Shown one piece after another: positions 41,201 to 50,971 of a DNA stretch of 64,000 nt. The notes under the pieces are model-generated. The model made no database searches. It was not told the DNA's origin and saw only the letters and a list, made by a program, of their open reading frames with translations. Each line of letters opens with the position of its first letter. Positions within the stretch are counted from its first letter, which is position 1. The translations under genes and the position numbers were made by a program. This DNA is from Bacteroidia bacterium (GTDB taxonomy: Bacteria > Bacteroidota > Bacteroidia > B-17B0 > Aurantibacillaceae), in assembly GCA_026415195.1 (NCBI GenBank), contig JAOAHO010000002.1, forward strand, positions 1-64,000, read 5' to 3'.

Positions 41201-41851
41201 TTTTATTATTTTCATCACCGCATAATGCAATAAATGCCTTTGATGAAAAAACATCCATTCGGTTTTAAATCCATTTTTTTCAGCCAATGAAACATAGAAT
41301 TTTTCAAAAAAATCGTAACTGAGATTGGTAGTGTCATTCACTCCATAAAATCGGTTCCTGCGTTCCAAATGCCTGGGGCCGAATATATCGGGGTATTTGA
41401 TATTCCATTCTTTTGGGCATTCGGGAATGACATTGAAAATCAGAATGGCTTCCTCCTTGCACAGGCGGAATGCTTTGGGCAGGATCTCGAAATGTTCGCA
41501 ATATTCTTTATTTGCTCCGAAGCATTCCATATGCGCATCCATTACAATCCAGTCGAATTTTTTTTCACACCGATCGGCTTCTTCCATCGAGTTGGTAATA
41601 CGTATAGTAGCCCCAGGCAGATTCCTGCGCAGGGCCTTTTCATGCATGGAGTTTATTTCCCATGCTTCAATGGATTTTGCCAAATGCTTGTAAGCGGGCA
41701 TCTGATGCTCACCGGTATTGGCAAAAACCTCCAGCATATCATATTTCTTTCCGGGTTCCCTTTTCTGAACTTCCTCCACTACTTTATATATGGGATATAG
41801 TTTTAAAGCATGCTTTATTTTTCTGTAATAAGTTTTGATTTTTTCCATCAT
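41189..41851 (-). CDS. Class I SAM-dependent methyltransferase-like protein
   Basis: A 220-residue protein of Rossmann-like arrangement. The usual SAM motif is degenerate: 'MLEVFANTGEHQMPAYKHL' near residue 39 instead of a Gly-x-Gly-x-Gly. 'IEAWEINSMHEKAL' (acidic strand end), 'FDWIVMDAHMECF' (motif II) and 'CKEEAILIFNVIP' support the methyltransferase fold. The substrate is unknown; family membership is inferred. It lies three bases after tatC in the kbl-tatC operon and overlaps the UbiA gene by 12 bases on the other strand. Confidence 0.65.
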   Translation of the reverse strand: MMEKIKTYYRKIKHALKLYPIYKVVEEVQKREPGKKYDMLEVFANTGEHQMPAYKHLAKSIEAWEINSMHEKALRRNLPGATIRITNSMEEADRCEKKFDWIVMDAHMECFGANKEYCEHFEILPKAFRLCKEEAILIFNVIPECPKEWNIKYPDIFGPRHLERRNRFYGVNDTTNLSYDFFEKFYVSLAEKNGFKTEWMFFHQRHLLHYAVMKIIKLQA

Positions 41852-41854
41852 AAT

Positions 41855-42670
41855 TCAGGGATTAAGTTCTTTTTTACATATGAGTATACTAATCTCATAT
41901 AAAGCATACATGGGCACGGCCACCAGCATTTGTGAAAGCACGTCAGGGCTGGGAGTGATCACGGCTGCAAAAATCAATATCACCACCACGGCATGCTTTC
42001 GATATTTTTTTAAAAATGCTTTGCCCAAAATGCCAAGCCGGTTTAAAAAATACACCACGACCGGAAGCTCAAACACCAAACCCGATACAAAAACCATGGT
42101 TGAAATAAGCGAAATGTAATTTTCAAGCGTATTTCTGGCCTCCACCCATCCTTCCCCTGAGATAGTGTAGTTGATTAAGAACTGATAACTCATGGGAAAA
42201 AGAATGTAATATCCAAATAGTACTCCAACAAGAAACAAAAACAACGATACGCCAAAAAACTTAAAAAAAGATTTTTCCTTTTCCCTGGATATGGCGGGGC
42301 TCACAAAAAGCCAAAGTTCCCTTAAAATAAAGGGGAAAGCCAGGATAATGCCGCCCAAGAATGAAATCCACATGTGGTTCATGAACTGCTCCGATGCCCC
42401 GAGTGTTTGAAGGGGCTTTTCCCGGATATCGAGGCACATAATTTCTTGTTGTCCGATGCGCGATCCCATTTCACAAAGAAAACGATAAGTAAAAAAATCT
42501 TTTTTTAAAGGATTGAACAATATATGGTCAAAAACCGTTTCTTTATTAATAAAGACCACCACGGCCAAAATCAACGCAACTGCAAGTGAACGCAGGATAT
42601 GCTTTCGAAGCACATCCACGTGTTCCAAAAAGCTCATTTCCGCAGGGTCTTTTTCCTGCCACGCATCCAC
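41855..42670 (-). CDS. tatC: Sec-independent protein translocase TatC
   Basis: The receptor component of the twin-arginine translocase, moving folded proteins across the inner membrane. A 271-residue protein with six helices and the family start 'EMSFLEHVDVLRKHILRS' with the signal-peptide-binding Glu, 'FPFILRELWLFVSPAI' and 'LPVVVYFLNRLGI' then 'VVVILIFAAVITPSPDVLSQMLVAVPMYALYE'-type ending, shortened here. A loop insert near residues 48-75 ('FLCEMGSRIGQQEIMCL') is longer than in E. coli, as in other Bacteroidota. tatA is not in the window. It lies five bases after kbl. Confidence 0.95.
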   Translation of the reverse strand: MDAWQEKDPAEMSFLEHVDVLRKHILRSLAVALILAVVVFINKETVFDHILFNPLKKDFFTYRFLCEMGSRIGQQEIMCLDIREKPLQTLGASEQFMNHMWISFLGGIILAFPFILRELWLFVSPAISREKEKSFFKFFGVSLFLFLVGVLFGYYILFPMSYQFLINYTISGEGWVEARNTLENYISLISTMVFVSGLVFELPVVVYFLNRLGILGKAFLKKYRKHAVVVILIFAAVITPSPDVLSQMLVAVPMYALYEISILICKKELNP

Positions 42671-42675
42671 GGGAA

Positions 42676-43866
42676 TTACTTTTTGATTACTCCGAGTTCC
42701 TTACCCACTTTTTCGAAAGCGGCAATGGCTTTGTCGAGGTGTTCTTTTTCATGGGCCGCACTCAGTTGCACGCGTATGCGAGCCTGGCCTTTGGGCACTA
42801 CAGGGTAAAAGAACCCGATTACATATATTCCTTCTTCCAGCAGTTTATCGGCAAACACCTGCGATAATTTGGCCTCGTAAAGCATTACCGGAACGATGGC
42901 ACTTTCGCCATCCTTGATTTCAAGGCCCACACTCTTCATGCCTTTTTTAAAGTAATTCACATTCCATTCCAGTTTGTCGCGTAGGGCAGTGGTTTCGGAT
43001 AACATATCGAAAACGGCAATGGAAGCCCCCACAATATGAGGAGCCAGGGAATTGCTGAATAAATAAGGCCTGGAACGTTGGCGCAGCATTTCGATAATTT
43101 CCTTACGGCCTGTGGTAAATCCGCCCATGGCTCCACCAAGGGCTTTCCCCAGTGTTCCCGTGATGATATCCACCCTTCCCATCACGTTTTTGAGTTCCAC
43201 CGTGCCGCGTCCTGTTTTTCCGATAAATCCGGTGGCATGGCTTTCATCCACCATCACCAGGGCATTGTACTTTTCAGCAAGGTCACAAATTTTGTCCAGC
43301 GGAGCCACATAACCGTCCATGCTGAACACACCATCGGTAACAATAATCTTAAATCGTGCCCCCGAGGCCTTTTTTAATTGTTCTTCCAAATCGGCCATGT
43401 CGCAATTTTTATACCGATAACGTTGTGCCTTGCACAAACGCACCCCGTCGATGATGGAAGCGTGGTTTAATTCATCGCTGATGATGGCGTCTTGTTCGTT
43501 GAACAAGGGTTCAAAAACGCCCCCGTTGGCATCGAAGCAGGCCGCATACAGTATGGTATCTTCCGTGCCCAGGAAATCGGCTATTTTTTTCTCGAGGGTT
43601 TTATGAATATCCTGTGTGCCGCAAATAAAGCGAACGCTGCTCATTCCGTATCCATGGCTTTCAAGGGTTCTTTTGGCGGCTTCAAGTAATTTGGGATGCG
43701 AAGAAAGGCCCAAATAGTTATTGGCACAGAAAATAATCACATCTTTTCCGTTCACTTTTACTACTGCCCCCTGCGGAGTCGTAATCACGCGCTCACGCTT
43801 AAAAAGGCCGCTCTCTTCAATCTCTTTTAATTGCTGCTCCAGATGATTTTTGAAGTTACCGTACAT
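42676..43866 (-). CDS. kbl: Glycine C-acetyltransferase (2-amino-3-ketobutyrate CoA ligase)
   Basis: A 396-residue PLP enzyme of the alpha-oxoamine synthase family, converting 2-amino-3-ketobutyrate and CoA to glycine and acetyl-CoA in threonine breakdown. Evidence: '[19 protein letters not shown]', '[21 protein letters not shown]', in part, '[14 protein letters not shown]', '[17 protein letters not shown]' and the PLP-lysine in '[17 protein letters not shown]'. It fits Kbl better than BioF by '[14 protein letters not shown]'. No threonine dehydrogenase gene is adjacent. It is the first gene of an operon with tatC and the methyltransferase gene. Confidence 0.95.
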   Translation of the reverse strand: MYGNFKNHLEQQLKEIEESGLFKRERVITTPQGAVVKVNGKDVIIFCANNYLGLSSHPKLLEAAKRTLESHGYGMSSVRFICGTQDIHKTLEKKIADFLGTEDTILYAACFDANGGVFEPLFNEQDAIISDELNHASIIDGVRLCKAQRYRYKNCDMADLEEQLKKASGARFKIIVTDGVFSMDGYVAPLDKICDLAEKYNALVMVDESHATGFIGKTGRGTVELKNVMGRVDIITGTLGKALGGAMGGFTTGRKEIIEMLRQRSRPYLFSNSLAPHIVGASIAVFDMLSETTALRDKLEWNVNYFKKGMKSVGLEIKDGESAIVPVMLYEAKLSQVFADKLLEEGIYVIGFFYPVVPKGQARIRVQLSAAHEKEHLDKAIAAFEKVGKELGVIKK

Positions 43867-44026
43867 ACCATGATTTTTGATACTAAACTACGAAAAAAGT
43901 AATTTAAGATTAAAAGGAAAATATATCCTGTCTTTAAAATTTTAACCTCAATCTTTTTTATCAAAAAATTCTAATCATGTTCTATTTTTAATTTTACCTT
44001 TAGTTTCTAAAATATTTCATTTTACA

Positions 44027-46003
44027 ATGCCCAACTCCCTTATCCAAGAAAGCAGTTTGTATTTGCGCCAGCACGCCCATAATCCCGTGGACTGGATGCC
44101 CTGGGGAAACGCCGCATTTGAAAAAGCCCAAAAGGAAAACAAGCCCGTCATCATCAGCATCGGCTACAGTTCCTGCCATTGGTGCCACGTGATGGAAAAA
44201 GAATGCTTCGAAGACCATGAAGCAGCCGAAGTGATGAATTTATATTTCATTTCAATAAAAGTGGACAGGGAAGAACATCCCGATGTGGATGCCTATTACA
44301 TGATGGCCGTGCAACTTTTGGGAGGGCACGGGGGATGGCCGCTGAACGTGTTTTGCCTTCCCGACGGCTCCCCCTTTTACGGAGGCACTTATTTTCCCAA
44401 AGCACAATGGATACATGTGTTGGATCGTATTCGCAACCTGTATCAATATCAAAAACACCTGCTGGCGGAACAGGCACAACGGCTGAAAACCGGCATACAG
44501 AAAGCCGACCGGATTTTATTCGACAGAAAATCGCCGGCTACAGAAGTTTCTGTTTCGGAAGTTTTACAAAAAGCCGTTTCATTATCCGACCATGAATTCG
44601 GAGGTGAAAATCGTGCTCCAAAATTTCCCATGCCGGGAAAATATTACTCCTACTTGAAATGCGCCGATGCTTTTGGCTTGGAAGAAGTAAAAAATCATGT
44701 TCGGCTCTCCCTGCAAAACATTGCCCTGCGCGGTTTGTATGACCATTTAGATGGCGGATTCTTTCGCTACAGCACCGACATGGAATGGAAAATCCCTCAT
44801 TTTGAAAAAATGCTCTACGACAATGCCCAACTGCTTGAACTATATGCTGTTGCCTATCGTTATTTCAACAATAAAACTTTTCTGTACACGGCAGAAAAAA
44901 CTGCCGAATTTCTCCTTGAGAAAATGTATGATCCCTTGGGTTATTTTTATTCCTCGATGGATGCCGACAGCGAAGGGGAAGAAGGAAAATATTATGCCTG
45001 GACAGAAAATGAAATTCAAAAGGCACTGGGTAAAGATGCCGATTCATTTTTTAAGTTGATTTCCTGGGGGGAACAAACCCATTGGGAACATCAGCGCCAT
45101 GTGTTGTTATTATGGAAACCGCACAATGCGGATGATGTTGTATTTAACCATGACCTGCAGAAATATTTAACAGTATTAAAAACCTTCCGCAGCAAAAACA
45201 AAATTCCACCGGCTACCGACAAAAAAATGATACTGTCGTGGAATGCCCTGGCTGCAAAAGCATTTGCAAAAGCCGGACTGCTTAGCGGCAGAAAGGACTG
45301 GATTCGGGTGGCAGAAAAAAACATCTCCTTCATCATGAAAAATTTAATGAAAGGCGATGCTCTGCTAAGAATTTTTGAAAACGGCACTGCCAAAGTGAAT
45401 GCTGTGTCGGAGGATTACGCCTTACTTTGCGATGCCTTATTTGCGGTGTTTGTGGCAAGCGGAAATTTTGATTATCTGAATGCAGGAAAAAAATTAATCG
45501 AGAAGTGTTTGACGGATTTTTGCGATGAAAATGGATTCTTCTATCAATATCCATTTCAGGAAAATAACATACATGGCAATCTCAGGGATGTACAGGACAA
45601 TGTGATCCCTTCACCAAACGCCGTGATTGCATCATGCCTGATGAATTATTCCAAGGCATTGGGCCTTCCCGAATGGCATTTGCATGCCATGAAGATGGCG
45701 GATGTGATGAAGTATGAATGTTTACGCCATCCTGCTACCTACTACCGCTGGCTTGAAATCATGCCCGAATTTGTGGAAAAATCGGCCGATGCGGTGCTTG
45801 TTGGAAACTTTGTTGATGAAATGATTTTTGAATGGTACCGACGTTTTCCCATAAATACGAACTTACTGTTCAGTAATCATCAAACCTCAAAGGGCATTTT
45901 TCAGGATAAAGAACCGAAAGATGGAAAAGCCACGCTCTATATTTGCAAAGGCATGTCGTGCAGCCCTCCTCTGCCCTGGGAATCGTATGTGTGCCCTTCT
46001 TAG
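44027..46003 (+). CDS. DUF255 thioredoxin-fold protein (YyaL/SSP411 family)
   Basis: A 658-residue cytoplasmic protein. The N-terminal thioredoxin-like domain (1-165) has '[18 protein letters not shown]' and the Cys-x-x-Cys site in '[16 protein letters not shown]'. Next comes an (alpha/alpha)6 barrel region like N-acylglucosamine epimerases, with '[35 protein letters not shown]', cited in part, and '[15 protein letters not shown]'. Members are universal but uncharacterised; a spermatogenesis link (SSP411) in animals is only a name. It diverges from kbl with 160 bases between. The final 17 bases overlap the next gene. Confidence 0.9.
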   Translation: MPNSLIQESSLYLRQHAHNPVDWMPWGNAAFEKAQKENKPVIISIGYSSCHWCHVMEKECFEDHEAAEVMNLYFISIKVDREEHPDVDAYYMMAVQLLGGHGGWPLNVFCLPDGSPFYGGTYFPKAQWIHVLDRIRNLYQYQKHLLAEQAQRLKTGIQKADRILFDRKSPATEVSVSEVLQKAVSLSDHEFGGENRAPKFPMPGKYYSYLKCADAFGLEEVKNHVRLSLQNIALRGLYDHLDGGFFRYSTDMEWKIPHFEKMLYDNAQLLELYAVAYRYFNNKTFLYTAEKTAEFLLEKMYDPLGYFYSSMDADSEGEEGKYYAWTENEIQKALGKDADSFFKLISWGEQTHWEHQRHVLLLWKPHNADDVVFNHDLQKYLTVLKTFRSKNKIPPATDKKMILSWNALAAKAFAKAGLLSGRKDWIRVAEKNISFIMKNLMKGDALLRIFENGTAKVNAVSEDYALLCDALFAVFVASGNFDYLNAGKKLIEKCLTDFCDENGFFYQYPFQENNIHGNLRDVQDNVIPSPNAVIASCLMNYSKALGLPEWHLHAMKMADVMKYECLRHPATYYRWLEIMPEFVEKSADAVLVGNFVDEMIFEWYRRFPINTNLLFSNHQTSKGIFQDKEPKDGKATLYICKGMSCSPPLPWESYVCPS

Positions 46004-46979
46004 CGGATTGTTTTTGCTTTTGCTTTTCCTTATCCGAACCTCAGCACAACTGATTACCATAAACCCCGCTCAAATTTTTGAAAGCCCCTGGCAGTTTTCG
46101 GAAAATTTTTTAAAAGAAAAAAATATTTACAAAATCCATTTGCAAATTTTGGATAAGAAGGACTTTCAATCTCCCCAAGACCTGAACAGACAAGTGATTT
46201 ACGAATTCAATAAAAACGGAAAGGAAATATTTTCTTATACCATTGAACCCGTTGGCACCGTAACTCAAACTTTTACCATTTACAGAGGAAAAAGAAGAAA
46301 AATTCCTGAAGCGATAGAAAAAAGCATTCCTATATGCGATACCGTTACACGAATCACATCCCACTTACCCGACGGGAATATCAAATTTTTCCGAACCTAC
46401 AAGAAAAACTCTTTTGCTCTGGCTTCCTATTTTACTTATCATTCCAACGGATTTGTAAAAGAATTGCGTTGCAAAGAATGGCCCAAAAACCCAAGCCCCA
46501 AGGAATATATTCTGGAAAAGCAGGAAATACTGTATACCGACAGTTTTCAGTGGGTTGTGCCTTCCGAAAAATTCAGAAAAAAAGTTTTTTTTAATACTGA
46601 CAAAACGCCCTACAAAGAACAACACTACGAGTATGAAGATGGAAAATTGAAAATTATCAGGGATGTTTTTATATCAGCTCCCTGGATTGAACAATACAAA
46701 AAATTTGAATATACCGATGGTCGAATCAAGAAAGCCCTGATGTATGCCAATTCCGGAATCCCGGTAGAATACGAATATGAATATCAATATGATGCGCGTG
46801 GAAACCTCTACACAATTTATTACCGGAAGAATAAATTTTTGGAAAAGGAAATTGGTTTTGTAAACGATACGGTTAGCGGGAATGCGCACAGCATCGTCAT
46901 CAGAGATTACCTTACCAAAAGTATACAAATTGTTCGCATTCAAATTTACAGCGGTAAATCGCCGTTTGCTGAAAAGTAA
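45987..46979 (+). CDS. Exported protein of unknown function
   Basis: A 330-residue protein started at the ATG at 45987, which gives a signal peptide '[21 protein letters not shown]' (shortened) at once; the longer frame from 45921 lies within the upstream gene. The mature part has repeated Tyr- and Lys-rich beta strands such as '[13 protein letters not shown]', '[13 protein letters not shown]', '[20 protein letters not shown]' and '[16 protein letters not shown]', the sort of repeats seen in RHS/YD-like or MORN-like sheets. No family is assigned. It converges with the S41 protease gene, two bases between stops. Confidence 0.75.
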   Translation: MCALLSGLFLLLLFLIRTSAQLITINPAQIFESPWQFSENFLKEKNIYKIHLQILDKKDFQSPQDLNRQVIYEFNKNGKEIFSYTIEPVGTVTQTFTIYRGKRRKIPEAIEKSIPICDTVTRITSHLPDGNIKFFRTYKKNSFALASYFTYHSNGFVKELRCKEWPKNPSPKEYILEKQEILYTDSFQWVVPSEKFRKKVFFNTDKTPYKEQHYEYEDGKLKIIRDVFISAPWIEQYKKFEYTDGRIKKALMYANSGIPVEYEYEYQYDARGNLYTIYYRKNKFLEKEIGFVNDTVSGNAHSIVIRDYLTKSIQIVRIQIYSGKSPFAEK

Positions 46980-46980
46980 T

Positions 46981-48657
46981 TTAACGTGAATTTTTTACAA
47001 GTTTGTGATTACGATCGAACCTGCATTCTGCTTTATCGGAAAGCAATTCCAGGGCTTTCAGCACATCACGATCATTAGAAGTCCAAAGCGGATAAAAGGC
47101 CTCATCACCGAAAAGCAGGCGCCCCATCTGAGCATGAAAAATAAATTTCAGGCCTTCCCTTACTTTCATGTTTGAAGCATATTTACCCCCATCCTCAAGA
47201 CTCTTTTTGAACCACAGATCAATCATCCATTCCGACTCGGGAAATTTTTTTATAAAATCCTTCACCGAAGTATATTTCTTTTTTAAGCCGGCTCTGTGCT
47301 CGTCAGCAAAATCAAAGCAAAATTGCTGGATACGGCCCGTCCTGTACCAGCGATTCACTGCCGGATGGAAGCGCCCCGTATCCAAGGGAATAAAAATATC
47401 AGGCATAATTCCACCACCGCCATAAACTGTTCGTCCTGAAGGTGTTTTGAATTTTTGCGTAGTATCCAAACGAACACTGTCTTGATGAAAAAGTTCCCCG
47501 TCATTATAACGCTCGAGTTCTTCCATAAAATAATTGTAATGATCATCCATTTTATAGGGTTTTTGAATGCAACGCCCTGAAGGGGTATAATATCGGGCAA
47601 TGGTCAGGCGTATGGCCCCTCCGTTACGCAAGGGAATTTGATCTTGCACCAGACCTTTACCGAATGTCCGCCTGCCCAACACATAGGCCCGGTCATTATC
47701 CTGCAATGCTCCGGCTACAATCTCGCTGGCACTGGCACTGTTTTCATCCACCAATACCACCAGTTCCCCGTTTTCAAATGAACCGTATTCTGTAGCGAAA
47801 TATTCTTTTTTCGGATATTTTCTTCCCTCTGTGTAAACCACACGCATTCCTTTGGGTAAAAACTCATCTGCCATCTCAACAGCTGCATTCAAAAAACCTC
47901 CACCGTTTCCGCGCAAATCCAAAATAAGCTTTCTCATCCCCTCCCGGCTCAGTTTGTTGATGACTTCGCGAAATTCATCGGATGTGGTAGCACTGAACTG
48001 CCTGAAGCGCATATACCCGATTCCCGGACTGATGATGAATGCCGATTCCAAACTGTGCAGGGGAATTTTGTCCCTGATAATTAAAAATTCCAAAAGATCC
48101 TTTTCGCCGCTTCTTTTGATATACACTTTTACTTTTGTTCCACCTTTACCCCTGAGTGCCTTAAATACTTTTTCATTGGTCAGTGTGCTTCCGGTGAGCC
48201 GGATAGTATCGGCCTTTACAATTCTGTCGCCCGCCTGCAATCCGGCTTTTTCCGAAGGCCCTCCGGGGATTACCTGTATGACGCGCACCGTATCGTGAAT
48301 AATATTGAATTCCACGCCTATGCCCTCAAAATTCCCTTCCAAAGGTTCATTCACCATTTTAAAATGCGAGGGCGGTATGTATTCACTGTGAGGGTCGAGC
48401 TGGCGCAACAAGGAAGCAAGCGCTTTATCTTCCAGGCGCGAAGCGCTGATGGTGTCCACATAATATTCCTTGATGAATTCCATGACGGCTTCCAGGTTGC
48501 TTCCTCCCGCTGAGTAAAAAGGAGCGACATCCCCTTTTTCTTCCATCTGACGCTGCATCACCAATCGGGCACCCCAAAACCCTAATGCCAATGAGGAAAA
48601 TACCAAAAGCGGAATCCACCAAAAAGAATGTGGCCTGCGATCGTTTGAATCCATCAT
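46981..48657 (-). CDS. C-terminal processing protease, S41 family with PDZ domain
   Basis: A 558-residue periplasmic serine protease. Order: N-terminal signal anchor ('LLVFSSLALGFWGARLVM', about 15-32), a helical region, a PDZ domain ('GIGVEFNIIHDTVRVIQVIPGGPSEKAGLQAGD', shortened, about 95-170), the S41 core with 'LILDLRGNGGGFLNAAVEM', 'VVLVDENSASASEIVAGAL' containing the nucleophile Ser, and the general base Lys in 'GRRTFGKGLVQDQ'. A C-terminal 150 residues are specific to Bacteroidota Ctp proteins. Ctp enzymes trim envelope proteins and peptidoglycan hydrolases. A TAACTTTG box lies 11 bases before the start. Confidence 0.94.
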   Translation of the reverse strand: MMDSNDRRPHSFWWIPLLVFSSLALGFWGARLVMQRQMEEKGDVAPFYSAGGSNLEAVMEFIKEYYVDTISASRLEDKALASLLRQLDPHSEYIPPSHFKMVNEPLEGNFEGIGVEFNIIHDTVRVIQVIPGGPSEKAGLQAGDRIVKADTIRLTGSTLTNEKVFKALRGKGGTKVKVYIKRSGEKDLLEFLIIRDKIPLHSLESAFIISPGIGYMRFRQFSATTSDEFREVINKLSREGMRKLILDLRGNGGGFLNAAVEMADEFLPKGMRVVYTEGRKYPKKEYFATEYGSFENGELVVLVDENSASASEIVAGALQDNDRAYVLGRRTFGKGLVQDQIPLRNGGAIRLTIARYYTPSGRCIQKPYKMDDHYNYFMEELERYNDGELFHQDSVRLDTTQKFKTPSGRTVYGGGGIMPDIFIPLDTGRFHPAVNRWYRTGRIQQFCFDFADEHRAGLKKKYTSVKDFIKKFPESEWMIDLWFKKSLEDGGKYASNMKVREGLKFIFHAQMGRLLFGDEAFYPLWTSNDRDVLKALELLSDKAECRFDRNHKLVKNSR

Positions 48658-48668
48658 GTAAGAACTCG

Positions 48669-48676
48669 CAAAGTTA
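48669..48676 (-). promoter_or_regulatory. -7 box upstream of the S41 protease gene
   Basis: TAACTTTG on the minus strand ends 11 bases before the ATG at 48657. No -33 TTG at the normal distance is seen. Confidence 0.4.
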
Positions 48677-48718
48677 ACAATTTAATCGTATGTTAGTTTA
48701 ACAAAAATAATATATTTT

Positions 48719-49927
48719 TTATTTTAATAAAAACTCTCTTAAAGGCATTATGTGTATGATCCTCCCGTCAGATCTCAGTATATCTTTTTGCCACAGGGTG
48801 ATGATGAATCCTTCCTTCATATTGAAATAATCCATGGCTTCCAGGAGCCCTTCGGTTTCCCGTTTTTTATTGTCGGCATTAACCTCCATGCATGCCTGCA
48901 CCAACAGTCGGCATTTCTTTCCATCGGTAACCACAAAATCACACTCCTTATTTTCACGAAAGTAATACAGATGGGGGTATTTTTTCCTCAGGTGCAGGAA
49001 TACCATGTTTTCCAGCAAGCGACCATAATCATCGGAAAAACTCAGCGAATTGGCCACAGCAAGGCCATTGTCCACCACATACACTTTGCGCGGATTCACG
49101 CTGATGTTTTTGGTTTTGTAAGAGAACCGCGGTAGGAAAAAAAGCAGATAGCTGTCTTCGAGCCAGTAAAGAAAATCGGATGCCGTGTTTGCCGATCCCA
49201 GCCCGAAGTGTTTACGGATACTGTTGAACGTGCATTCCTTCCCGATATTCGAAACCAGAAACAGGGTGATATCCATGAGGGTTTTGGTGGAACGTATCTG
49301 ATGGCGGACGGCGATGTCGCGAAGCACGATGTCTTTCAAAAGCAGTTGCAACACTTCGGGATTCCCCGACATCAGGTACTCGGGAAATCCTCCGTGGGTC
49401 AGATATTCCTGCAGGGCTTGTTTGCTGTCTTTTATCTTGCGGAAAGAAAGGAATTCCGTATAGGAAAACGGAAACACCTCATGGCGCAGATAACGTCCTG
49501 TCAGGCGTGTGCCAAGCTCGCGGCTTAACAAAGAAGCGTTCGATCCGGTAACAAACACTTTCACTCCTTCTTCATGCAATTGCCTCACATAGATTTCCCA
49601 TTTGTCGATGTTTTGGATTTCATCAAAAAAAACGGCTTTTGGATAGGGCCTGATCAAGCCGTCGAGTTTTTGAAAATCAGCGGCTTCAAACCCAAATACA
49701 CGGGAGTCCTCAAAATTAAAAAACACGGAGGATGCAAAATGGCGCCGAAGCAGCTGGCGCATCAAAGTGCTTTTCCCACACCGACGCACGCCCGATATTA
49801 CTTCCACGTGCGAGGGATGAGGCTTAAAGCGAGATAAAAATTCCCTGGACGTGGAGTGCCTGTCGGAATGCTGCCACCTTTGCTTTTGATCCGAAAGGGC
49901 CTTCTCTAGTTCAGTTATCAATACCAT
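48719..49927 (-). CDS. AAA ATPase with DUF4143
   Basis: A 402-residue protein. The N-terminal AAA domain (about 30-160) has P-loop 'ISGVRRCGKSTLMRQLL', Walker B 'AVFFDEIQNIDKWE' and sensor 'VFVTGSNASLLSRELGTRLTGR', in part; residues about 205-365 form the DUF4143 segment with nuclease-like 'VYVVDNGLAVANS', 'LENMVFLHLRKKY' and 'YYFRENKECDFVV'. Such proteins are abundant and variable in Bacteroidota, with no settled function. The start at 49927 (Met-Val-Leu-Ile) lies six bases past a TATATTTG -7 box. Upstream are four tandem 23-base AT-rich repeats, unusual for the region. The gene is flanked by unrelated core genes and could be a later insertion. Confidence 0.9.
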   Translation of the reverse strand: MVLITELEKALSDQKQRWQHSDRHSTSREFLSRFKPHPSHVEVISGVRRCGKSTLMRQLLRRHFASSVFFNFEDSRVFGFEAADFQKLDGLIRPYPKAVFFDEIQNIDKWEIYVRQLHEEGVKVFVTGSNASLLSRELGTRLTGRYLRHEVFPFSYTEFLSFRKIKDSKQALQEYLTHGGFPEYLMSGNPEVLQLLLKDIVLRDIAVRHQIRSTKTLMDITLFLVSNIGKECTFNSIRKHFGLGSANTASDFLYWLEDSYLLFFLPRFSYKTKNISVNPRKVYVVDNGLAVANSLSFSDDYGRLLENMVFLHLRKKYPHLYYFRENKECDFVVTDGKKCRLLVQACMEVNADNKKRETEGLLEAMDYFNMKEGFIITLWQKDILRSDGRIIHIMPLREFLLK

Positions 49928-49933
49928 ACTTTG

Positions 49934-49960
49934 CAAATATACACATTTTTATTTTATCAA
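49934..49960 (-). promoter_or_regulatory. Promoter of the DUF4143 ATPase gene, overlapping repeats
   Basis: TTG (49960-49958), 16 bases, TATATTTG (49941-49934) on the minus strand, six bases before the ATG at 49927. The element lies within the first repeat copies. Confidence 0.5.
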
Positions 49961-50026
49961 TATAAATTTTTATATATTAATAATATATACTTTTATATTT
50001 TGCTAATATAAACATTTATTTTTAAG
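49936..50026. repeat. Four degenerate 23-base AT-rich tandem repeats
   Basis: Successive units begin AATATA at 49936, 49959, 49982 and 50005 (AATATACACATTTTTAT, AATATAAATTTTTATAT, AATATATACTTTTATAT, AATATAAACATTTATTT), exactly 23 bases apart. The last unit is slightly short. They overlap the promoter of the ATPase gene, and two helical turns per unit suggest cooperative protein binding. Confidence 0.6.
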
Positions 50027-50114
50027 ATTCATGCCTTTCCCTTGGTAAAACATTCAAAATGACGTACGGAAAAAATTTTTATAAAAATCAAAAGCTTTCA
50101 AAAACATATAGCCT

Positions 50115-50969
50115 TTAGGCAGCCATCATACCGATACATAAGGCAAGCCCCGCGATGCCCACCCACTGAACCGCAGTTTTCTTTTCTTTAAAAATGAAAG
50201 TCCCTGCCAGGGCAGAACACATCACTATACCTATATTGACCATAGCGAATACCAAACCTTTTAATCCCTGAAATGATTCCAGCGAATAGAGCAGGAAAAG
50301 GATACTGAAAAAATTCGGAACTCCCAGCAAGGCACCACTTAATATCGTTTTAGGGTGAAATGATTCTCTTAAAGGATATTGAATAAGCATGATGCCACAT
50401 CCTATAATAAAGGATGAAGAAAAGATACACGATGACAACAAGCCCGAATCGGATTTTGATTCAAATAATTCCTTGTTGTTCCATAACATCAATACGTCAA
50501 TCAGGCCGCTTCCTAAAATCAACCATACCGGGCCGGTATAACTTTTTTTAAATTCTGCCTCTTTTTTCTCCCACAAGGCCATCACCAGGAAAACTAATCC
50601 TGATAAAGCAGCCGTAATTCGGATATTATCCGGCATTTCACCATACCTCCACCATGAAAATATCATGGGCAATACATATCCCGACTTGTTGGCCAAAGAT
50701 GCCGTGGCAACTCCCGATTGTGCCGTAACCCGTGAAATCAAATAAAAAACCGCCAGAAAAATTCCGCCCATCGCAAAACCGGCTTTTACTAAGGACGGCC
50801 TCAGCAATACATCGTCATTAAAAAAATAAAAGATTGACCATCCCATCAGCGCTGCAAAAAAATAATTCCAAACCACAACCGGAAAAACCTTATGATCTTT
50901 AGATGTATATATCCTGAAAAAGACAACAATATAAACATTCAGAAATATGCATAAAATAATCCACCCCAT
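50115..50969 (-). CDS. EamA/DMT superfamily transporter
   Basis: A 284-residue inner-membrane protein with about ten helices in two repeats. 'YLISRVTAQSGVATASLANKSGYVLPMIFSW', in part, and 'FSILFLLYSLESFQGLKGLVF' with 'ALAGTFIFKEKKTAVQWVGIAGL' match EamA-type drug/metabolite exporters; the 'Lys-Glu-Lys' loop before the last helix is typical. The ATG at 50969 lies just after the upstream stop; a TTG at 50975 that overlaps this stop is an alternative. Last gene of a six-gene minus-strand operon; substrate unknown. Confidence 0.85.
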   Translation of the reverse strand: MGWIILCIFLNVYIVVFFRIYTSKDHKVFPVVVWNYFFAALMGWSIFYFFNDDVLLRPSLVKAGFAMGGIFLAVFYLISRVTAQSGVATASLANKSGYVLPMIFSWWRYGEMPDNIRITAALSGLVFLVMALWEKKEAEFKKSYTGPVWLILGSGLIDVLMLWNNKELFESKSDSGLLSSCIFSSSFIIGCGIMLIQYPLRESFHPKTILSGALLGVPNFFSILFLLYSLESFQGLKGLVFAMVNIGIVMCSALAGTFIFKEKKTAVQWVGIAGLALCIGMMAA

Positions 50970-50971
50970 CG

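Noticed and set aside
49936-50026. CRISPR-like array
   Set aside because: Units are adjacent with no spacers, AT-only and degenerate; no cas genes are in the window.
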